Below are positions 1 to 4,598 of a stretch of DNA of 6,314 bases, in pieces. This DNA is from Planctomycetota bacterium. Its GTDB lineage: Bacteria; Planctomycetota; PLA2. Every line of letters begins with the position of its first letter. Within the stretch, counting starts at the first letter, position 1. Under the pieces are notes generated by a model. It was not told where the DNA came from, searched no databases, and was given only the letters and a program-made list of their open reading frames with translations. The stretch lies in the NCBI GenBank assembly GCA_023150495.1, contig JAKLKT010000190.1, positions 1 to 6,314 of the forward strand, in the 5' to 3' direction. A program made the translations under genes and the position numbers.

Positions 1-492
1 CCCGTGGAGCGCGGGCGCCCTGAGCGACCGCGCGCGCCCGGCGCGCTGTTCCGCCGCGTCCGCGACGAAGCGGGCCAGGGAACGGTCATAGAGATCGCAG
101 GACCAGCGGAAGGCGGGATCGTACGGGTTCGGCGGCGGGGCGAGGCGATCCTCGAAGAGGAACGCGTAGGCGTACGCCGCCGCCGAGAGGAAGCATTTCG
201 ACGCCTCGTCCGGGTCACGGCTCCGCTGCCCGCGCGCGAATGCGATCTCGGCGAGGTGGAAGGCGAGGTCGCGCTCCCGCCGCTCGAGGAGGCGGGCGTG
301 CAGCGCGGGAAGGTCGTCCGCGTCGAGCGCGCCGCGGCGGAGGAACGTCCGCGTTCGTTCGCTCAGCTGGCCCGACGTCAGCGCGCTCGCGCTCTCACGC
401 CGGTAGCTCTCCTCCTCGTCGACGGGGCGCACGCGGAGCGGCTTCGATGCGCAGCCCGCGAGCAGCAGCACGCAGAGGATGCCGACGCGCAA
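1..492 (-). CDS. Lipoprotein, N-terminal part (probable large alpha/beta-hydrolase-type lipoprotein); C-terminus beyond window
   Basis: The minus strand is open without any stop from the TTG at 492 to the window edge, giving 164 residues. The N-terminus is a clear lipoprotein signal peptide: MRVGILCVLLLAGCASK, with lipobox LAGC and the lipidated Cys at residue 14, so the protein is exported and membrane-anchored. The mature part looks helical, with ALTSGQLSERTRTFLRR (about 38-53), AEIAFARG (81-88), and FLSAAAYAYAFLF (101-113) followed by DLYDRSLA (133-140). These resemble the helical N-terminal region of large alpha/beta-hydrolase lipoproteins that I recall from Myxococcota and Planctomycetota; no catalytic motif lies in the visible part, so that assignment is tentative. 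The ATG at 501-503 is out of frame, and no in-frame ATG or GTG gives a full signal peptide, hence the TTG start. No Shine-Dalgarno sequence is visible. It begins 26 nt after the DUF3179 stop and is probably co-transcribed with it. Confidence 0.8.
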   Translation of the reverse strand, partial: MRVGILCVLLLAGCASKPLRVRPVDEEESYRRESASALTSGQLSERTRTFLRRGALDADDLPALHARLLERRERDLAFHLAEIAFARGQRSRDPDEASKCFLSAAAYAYAFLFEDRLAPPPNPYDPAFRWSCDLYDRSLARFVADAAEQRAGRARSLRAPALHG

Positions 493-518
493 GCAGCGCG
501 CATGATACGCGGCGGTCC

Positions 519-1541
519 TCAGCGTGCGTAGACGGACCCGCCGGGGTAGAACGCGCACCACGCGAACCAGTAGGCGGTCATGGACGGCACCTGCTTCCCG
601 TCCGCGTCGAGCACGCGGACGGCCGCGCCCTCCTTCACGACCTTCCACCCCCCGTCCCCGGTCTCCCCCTCGGCGAGCGCCGGATGGGGGTAGCAGCGCG
701 GCTTCCCGTCGCGCATCACGATCGTCACGGGCGCCTTCTTCGGGTACTCCCGGCCGATCGCGTTCGGCCCCGTCGGGAACCAGATCCGGTCGCCGCGGCG
801 GTAGAGGTCGTAGTACCGGTTCGTCTCGAGGTACCCGCCGAGCGGGCGCGGCGGCTTCAGCACCGTCGTCGCGGGGTGCTTGCCGCGCCACTCCTTCCAC
901 GTCACGACCTCCGACGGCATCCACGAGAGCCGCTTGCCGGCGAGCGGCCCGACCACCGCCTCGCCCGTCATCTGCGACCAGAAGGTCTCGGTCTCGTCGT
1001 CGTGGTAGAGGACCGCGCTGCGGTAGAGGTACCCGGAGACGCCGAACGTGAGCGTCCTCCCGTCCACGCGGCGGTCGAAACTGACCGCCGAATCGCAGAG
1101 GGGTCAGTAGTTGGGCGCGACGGGCACGCCGCCAAGGACGTCGTCGACGACCTCGTGCGCCTCGAGGATCCGGAGCGGATAGGCGCGTGCCTCGCCGTTG
1201 ATCTCGATCCCCAGCACGCGGTCGCCGTCCGCGAGCCACGTCGCGTCGGCCGCCTTCATCGCCTCGGGCTTCCGGATCGCCGGGATCGCGTCGCGCGGCT
1301 CCTTCGCCGCGGTCCCCTCTCGCACCTCGTCGATGTCGATGGTCGCCTTGACATCGGGATCCTCGCGGAGCCGGAACGCCGAGGGGGAGCCCTCCTCCGC
1401 CGCGAGGGGACGGATGAGGAGCGCGAGGAGAAGGAAACCCGAGCCTCCCAAGGCCTGCCCGCCGCAGCCTCGGGGGAGCCGGGCCTGCCCGCCGCAGCCT
1501 CGGCGGAGCCGGGCGCCCCCGGAACCCCCTGACATCCTCAT
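519..1541 (-). CDS. DUF3179 family protein with in-frame TGA read as selenocysteine (putative new selenoprotein)
   Basis: Read through one in-frame TGA (1106-1104), this is a 340-residue DUF3179 protein of unknown function. Upstream of the TGA lie a hydrophobic export segment (GFLLLALLIRPLAA, 35-48), LGIEINGEARAYPLRILEAHE (110-130, including the conserved H129-E130) and VAPNY. Downstream in the same frame follow PLCDSAVSFDRRVDG, LTFGVSG (164-170), WSQ (188-190), TGEAVVGPLAG (192-202) and W..W...HP, all in family order with nothing missing. The family has YCPLC where this gene reads Y-TGA-PLC, so Sec146 replaces the first Cys of a CxxC motif, with Cys149 as partner. A hairpin fitting a bacterial SECIS follows at 1069-1090. 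The UxxC motif suggests a thiol/selenol redox role outside the cytoplasm, but no reaction is established. The start ATG overlaps the peptidase stop (ATGA), indicating coupling; ATG 1535 and a TTG near 1447 are alternative starts. The gene ends in a genuine TGA at 519-521. The alternative is an opal pseudogene or sequencing error. Confidence 0.82.
1069..1106 (-). promoter_or_regulatory. Bacterial SECIS-like hairpin with Sec TGA (DUF3179 gene)
   Basis: The Sec TGA is at 1106-1104. After 13 nt comes a perfect 8-bp stem, CGGCGGTC (1090-1083) with GACCGCCG (1076-1069), closing a 6-nt loop AGTTTC (1082-1077). The loop starts 21 nt after the TGA and has G as its second base. This fits the published general bacterial SECIS pattern: a loop of 3-14 nt, a G in the first two loop bases, and about 16-37 nt spacing. 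It lies wholly inside the coding sequence, where SelB would bind. The SelW element shares GTCAGTTT at the same offset. Confidence 0.75.
1452..1514 (-). repeat. 30-bp direct tandem repeat, 2.1 copies
   Basis: Copies at 1452-1481 and 1482-1511 differ at one base (1474 G versus 1504 C), with three more matching bases beyond. The period is a multiple of three, so in the DUF3179 gene it encodes an in-frame repeat around the residues RGCGGQA (14-20 and 24-30), just before the hydrophobic export segment. It makes the N-terminus unusually long, Cys/Gly-rich and basic. Confidence 0.85.
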
Positions 1542-3331
1542 CGGAGGTGCCGCTCGAGGAACTCGGCGATCGCGCGGAACGCGCGGATCTGGTTCGGCAC
1601 CTTCAGGAGCCCGTGCCCCTCGTCGTCGAAGACGAGGTAGTCGACGACGCCTCCCGCGGCACGGATGCGCTCGACCATCTGGTCCGACTCGGCGCGGACG
1701 ACGCGCGGATCCTGCGCGCCCTGGATGATGAGCACGGGGCACCGGAGCTGGTCCACGTAGCTGATCGGCGAGCGTCTGAGCAGCTCCTCGCGCTCCGCGT
1801 CCGGGTCGCCGACCCAGTCGCGCATGAAGCGGCGCCACGAGGGGGGCACGCTCTTCGCGAACGTGACGAGGTTGCTCGTGCCGCAGATGTCGACCGCGGC
1901 CGCCCAGTGCTCGGGGAGCCGGGTCGCGCACGAGAGCGCCGCGAACCCGCCGTACGAGCCGCCCGCGACCGCGAGGCGCTTCACGTCGACGTACGGCAGC
2001 GCGCGCAGGAACCGCGCCGCGGCGTCGAAGTCGCGCAGGTCCGCGCCGCCGAAGTCCCTGTGGATGAGCTTCTGGTAGGACTTTCCGTAGCCCGTCGAGC
2101 CGCGGATGTTCGGCGCGAGCACGACGAAGCCGCGGGAGGCGAGGTACTGGAAGAGCGGGCGGTAGATGGGGCGCTCCTGCGCCTCGGGCCCGCCGTGGAT
2201 GTGGAGGAGTGCCGGGAACCCGCCCTCGGGCGGCGCGCCCCGCGGGCGGTAGAGGAGCGCCGGGATCTTCCGGTCGAACGAGGCGAATCGCGTGATCTCA
2301 GGCTCGACCATGTCCGAGGGAGGGATCGCGCCGATCATGCCGTGCGTGACCTGCTCCATGCCGCCCCGGCCCAGGTCGTAGACGAGCACCTCGGGCGGCC
2401 GGACCGCCGCGTCGTGCAGGATCGCGGCGCGCGCCCCGTCCGCGGAGACCGCGACGGCCCTGCACTCGCCCATCGGGAGCTGCGTGACGCGCCGCTCCAC
2501 GCCCGAGTTGCGGTCGAGGACGTGCAGCCTGTGGACCGCATCCTCGTTGACGACGTAGGCGATCCGCCGGCCGTCGCGCGACATGCGCGCGAGGTCGACG
2601 TCCCAGTCCGGCGTCTTCACCCACTCGAGGCCGCCGTCCCTGAGGTCGAGCCGCGCGAGCCCCATGAACTCGCGCCCCTCGTCGGTGAGCAGGTAGAGCG
2701 CGGACGCGTCGGACGAGAATCCGAGCGGCTGGCGGCGCGCCTCCGGCCGGCCGCGCGTCGCCTCGTGGAGGTCGCCCGTCTCGCGGTCCGCGATCACGAC
2801 GTCCTGGTGCACGTTGCTCCTGAGGATGACGCCGCAGAGGCGCCTGCCGTCGGCGCTCCAGCAGCCGGCTGCGTGGAAGTGCGGCTCCCTCGACCAGCGC
2901 CGCGCCGCGCGCGTCTCGACGTCGATCGTCACGAGGTCGAAGTTCGCCTCGTCCTCCGCGTTCGAGGCGCAGGCGACGGTCCGGCCGTCCGGCGCCCACG
3001 GCTCGTCGCCGAGCAGGTAGCGGGCGTCCTCCCGCGAGGTCAGGGGGCGCGGCGGCCCGCCTTCGGCCGCCATCACGTAGAGGCGCTCGCGCTCGTTCCC
3101 GTTGCGGTCGGCGGCGAGGAGGAGGCGCCGGCCGTCGGGGGAGTAGGAGACGCGGCGCACGGCGCGGTCGCCGAAGGTCGTGAGCTGGAAGGCGTAGCCC
3201 CCGGACCCCCCCTGCCTCCACGCGTTGAAGTTGCCCGTCACGTCGGTGACGTAGGCCACCTCGCCGCCGTCCGGCCGGATCGCGAGATCCATGTACCGGC
3301 GCGTGGCGAAGTACTGATCGAAATCGTGCAA
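1538..3331 (-). CDS. S9 family prolyl oligopeptidase-like serine peptidase
   Basis: This 597-residue protein has the two-part architecture of S9 peptidases. Residues about 1-340 form an N-terminal beta-propeller built of blades with recurring SPDGRR, APDGRT, SADGRR and SRDGRR turns. Residues about 345-597 form an alpha/beta-hydrolase domain. In that domain HGGP (379-382) is the oxyanion-hole motif, NIRGSTGYG (408-416) is typical of the family, GGSYGG (457-462) carries the nucleophile Ser459, Asp541 sits in GAQDPRV, and His573 sits in DEGHG. The triad is therefore complete and the enzyme should be active on oligopeptides or acylated peptides. There is no signal peptide, so it is probably cytoplasmic. 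The start is a TTG: a TAG lies two codons upstream, and YFATRRY, typical of the family, comes before the first ATG (residue 14). Its stop overlaps the DUF3179 start, so it heads the leftward operon. The divergent ChaN-like gene begins 20 bp away. Confidence 0.93.
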   Translation of the reverse strand: MHDFDQYFATRRYMDLAIRPDGGEVAYVTDVTGNFNAWRQGGSGGYAFQLTTFGDRAVRRVSYSPDGRRLLLAADRNGNERERLYVMAAEGGPPRPLTSREDARYLLGDEPWAPDGRTVACASNAEDEANFDLVTIDVETRAARRWSREPHFHAAGCWSADGRRLCGVILRSNVHQDVVIADRETGDLHEATRGRPEARRQPLGFSSDASALYLLTDEGREFMGLARLDLRDGGLEWVKTPDWDVDLARMSRDGRRIAYVVNEDAVHRLHVLDRNSGVERRVTQLPMGECRAVAVSADGARAAILHDAAVRPPEVLVYDLGRGGMEQVTHGMIGAIPPSDMVEPEITRFASFDRKIPALLYRPRGAPPEGGFPALLHIHGGPEAQERPIYRPLFQYLASRGFVVLAPNIRGSTGYGKSYQKLIHRDFGGADLRDFDAAARFLRALPYVDVKRLAVAGGSYGGFAALSCATRLPEHWAAAVDICGTSNLVTFAKSVPPSWRRFMRDWVGDPDAEREELLRRSPISYVDQLRCPVLIIQGAQDPRVVRAESDQMVERIRAAGGVVDYLVFDDEGHGLLKVPNQIRAFRAIAEFLERHLR

Positions 3332-3354
3332 GGTCTATAGAATACCGCGCCATG
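3329..3354. promoter_or_regulatory. Divergent compact promoter region with symmetric -10-like element
   Basis: Only 20 bp separate the TTG of the peptidase (minus) and the ATG of the ChaN-like gene (plus). This gap contains an AT-rich island in otherwise GC-rich DNA, including the palindrome CTATAG (3335-3340). On plus, TAGAAT (3338-3343) is one mismatch from TATAAT and lies 8 nt before the ATG. On minus, TATTCT (3344-3339) lies 7 nt before the TTG. If these are -10 boxes, both mRNAs would start at or next to their start codons, i.e. leaderless. No convincing -35 was found (CTGATC at 3314-3319 is a weak match), and neither gene has a Shine-Dalgarno sequence. The promoter role is inferred. Confidence 0.4.
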
Positions 3355-4170
3355 TACCCGCGGTTCCTGCCGCTTGCCCTTCTGGCCGCCTGCGCGTCCA
3401 AGGGGGGTCAGGGGGCCGGGGGGCAGGGGGACGCGGCCGAGGTCGTCGTGCCCGCGGCGCCCGCGGGCGACGCCTGGCGCACGGCGCGCGGCGTGCCGTG
3501 GAAGGAGATGCTCGGGGATCTCGCGGAGGCCGACGCCGTGTTCGTGTCCGGGAGCCGCGAGGTCGAGCTCGCGGTCCTCGACTACCTCTTCAAGCGCGGC
3601 CGGCTCCATGCGATCGCGCTCGACTCGTTCCCGCGCACGGCGCAGGCGGCGCTCGACGACTACTCCTTCGGCCGCATCGACGAGGCGGAGCTCGCGAGGC
3701 GGTGCGGGGACTTCGCGGACGGGACCCCTCCGCTGCTCCTGTTCGCGCGGGAGCGGCGGCTGCCGGTGCTCGCGCTCGGCGTGGAGAGGGGGATCCTCGA
3801 GGCCGTGGAGAGAGGCGGGCTCGAGGCGCTCTCGGAGGAGCAGCGGCGGTCGCTGCCCGCGGTGCACGCGACGGACGCGAAGACCGAGCTCTTCCCGCAG
3901 ACGCAGCACGGGCCCGTCGCGATCGGCCTCCTCCTCGATGTCGCGGCGGACGTGATCGTGCGCTGGTACCGCGACGCGGCGCCGGAGGGGGCGCAGGTCG
4001 CGGTCCTCGCATGGAGCGATCCGCCGAGGAGCCTCCCGGACCGGCTCTTCGCGCGCAGCGGGAAGGCCTACCGCACGCTCGTCGCGCTGCCCGGCAAGCC
4101 GGGGGACGCCGAGGCGAAGGTCTTCTCGAAGGGCTTTGCGGACTACGTCTGGTTCCTGGCCGCCGATTGA
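3352..4170 (+). CDS. ChaN-like (DUF399, haem-binding uptake family) lipoprotein, divergent
   Basis: The protein has 272 residues. A short signal peptide MYPRFLPLALLAAC ends in a lipobox (LAAC, Cys14), followed by a Gly/Gln-rich linker (17-38), so it should be a membrane-anchored lipoprotein. The body matches the ChaN family: VPWKEMLGDLAEADAVFVSG (48-67), then IALDSFPRTAQAALDDY (88-104) with GRIDEAEL (107-114), equivalent to the family's EMFPRS..-LDRYL-G-I-E stretch. ChaN proteins are linked to iron or haem binding and belong to a wider fold shared with Tiki/TraB-like and erythromycin-esterase proteins. Here the usual GExH-type motif reads GSRE (67-70), and the Glu of the EMF stretch is Asp91, so ligand or metal binding may differ or be lost. 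The ATG at 3352 gives the complete signal peptide. The gene is transcribed alone, divergent from the peptidase operon and convergent with the SelW gene. Confidence 0.75.
   Translation: MYPRFLPLALLAACASKGGQGAGGQGDAAEVVVPAAPAGDAWRTARGVPWKEMLGDLAEADAVFVSGSREVELAVLDYLFKRGRLHAIALDSFPRTAQAALDDYSFGRIDEAELARRCGDFADGTPPLLLFARERRLPVLALGVERGILEAVERGGLEALSEEQRRSLPAVHATDAKTELFPQTQHGPVAIGLLLDVAADVIVRWYRDAAPEGAQVAVLAWSDPPRSLPDRLFARSGKAYRTLVALPGKPGDAEAKVFSKGFADYVWFLAAD
3402..3430 (+). other. G-quadruplex motif (four G-runs of 5-6)
   Basis: The plus strand reads G6-TCA-G5-CC-G6-CA-G5, i.e. four runs (3402-3407, 3411-3415, 3418-3423, 3426-3430) separated by loops of 2-3 nt. This satisfies the standard intramolecular quadruplex pattern with long runs. 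It lies 50 nt into the ChaN-like gene, in the coding strand and so in the mRNA, and encodes the Gly/Gln-rich linker after the lipobox. Confidence 0.8.
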
Positions 4171-4239
4171 GGCCGCGGCCCCGCCCCCGGGTGCGGACAG
4201 CAATGCCGCAGCCGGCCGACGCAAGTCCTTGCGCCAGAA

Positions 4240-4479
4240 CTACTTGCGGCGGGCCGATAGCGCATGGGATACGACCGTGGGTTCGTCGGGGAACTCGCCG
4301 GTCTCGAGCTTGCTCCAGATCTTTCTGCCGTCCACGTAGACCTCGAACCGGCCGTCGGCGAACGGCGCGATCGTGAGCTCGCTCATCTTCTGCTTCAGGG
4401 CCTTCGCGATCTTCTCCGTCAAACTGACGGCGTAGGGCTCGTAGTTTCAGGCCGCGCAGTACTCGATGCGGATCTTCAT
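4240..4479 (-). CDS. selW: SelW-like (Rdx family) selenoprotein with CxxU motif
   Basis: Reading from ATG 4479 through the in-frame TGA (4449-4447) to the TAG at 4242-4240 gives 79 residues, a normal length for bacterial SelW. The N-terminus MKIRIEYCAAU is the diagnostic beta-strand plus CxxU redox motif (Cys8, Sec11). It is followed by NYEPYAVSLTEKIAKAL (an amphipathic helix) and then the family's C-terminal block GRFEVYVDGRKIWSKLETGE (about 43-62) with FPDEPTVV. This family has a thioredoxin-like fold and a thiol/selenol redox role, probably with glutathione or thioredoxin partners in the cytosol; the exact substrate is unknown. The identification is strong because family homology lies on both sides of the TGA in one frame. 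A SECIS-like hairpin follows the TGA. A weak AGG lies 4 nt before the ATG. The gene is convergent with the ChaN-like gene and lies just behind the terminator of the glycine-rich protein gene, so it probably has its own promoter. Confidence 0.93.
4416..4449 (-). promoter_or_regulatory. Bacterial SECIS-like hairpin with Sec TGA (SelW gene)
   Basis: The Sec TGA is at 4449-4447. The stem is CCGTC (4430-4426) with GACGG (4420-4416), closing the loop AGTTT (4425-4421); a C-G pair and further pairs continue below a G-A mismatch. The loop begins 21 nt after the TGA, with G as its second base. The codons AGT and TTG here are unusual choices in this GC-rich gene; the other Ser and Leu codons in the gene are different, which suggests selection on the RNA. 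Confidence 0.78.
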
Positions 4480-4493
4480 GCCTGCACGATAGC

Positions 4494-4527
4494 AAAAAAA
4501 AGGGCCGCCACCCCGAAGGGTGGCGGC
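4494..4527 (-). terminator. Intrinsic (rho-independent) terminator of the glycine-rich protein gene
   Basis: On the minus strand a perfect 10-bp stem GCCGCCACCC / GGGTGGCGGC (4527-4518 and 4513-4504) closes a TTCG loop, the very stable C(UUCG)G tetraloop, and is followed by CC and eight T (4501-4494). It lies about 70 nt after the stop of the glycine-rich protein gene and ends 14 nt before the SelW start codon, so it separates the two transcripts. Confidence 0.9.
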
Positions 4528-4598
4528 GCCGAGGGAAGACTTGCGGGGCCGGTCTGGCAGGCCGGGTTGGGCGCCGGCGAGCCTTGGCCCCGGGTCCG

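Noticed and set aside
240..1532. 430-codon plus-strand ORF across the left operon
   Set aside because: It is a shadow of the minus-strand lipoprotein and DUF3179 genes; the product is Arg/Ala-rich with no recognisable motif.
519..1931. DUF3179 as a pseudogene broken by an opal mutation
   Set aside because: No other damage is seen, all family motifs remain in frame, the stop falls on a redox Cys, and a SECIS hairpin with the same loop as the SelW one follows. A sequencing error still cannot be fully excluded.
1547..3340. 597-codon plus-strand ORF opposite the peptidase
   Set aside because: It is the antisense shadow of a clear S9 peptidase with a complete triad; its product is an Arg/Val/Glu-rich, motif-free sequence typical of GC-rich antisense frames.
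4171..4239. Hairpin CGCAA-GTCC-TTGCG (4220-4233) and palindrome GGCCGCGGCC (4171-4180) as terminators in the convergent gap
   Set aside because: The stems are short and no T-run follows on either strand; they may be chance in GC-rich DNA.
519..4449. Genetic code with UGA as Trp or Gly
   Set aside because: Three genes end properly at TGA and Trp is encoded by TGG in the window; only two TGAs, both at known or expected redox Cys/Sec sites, are read through.
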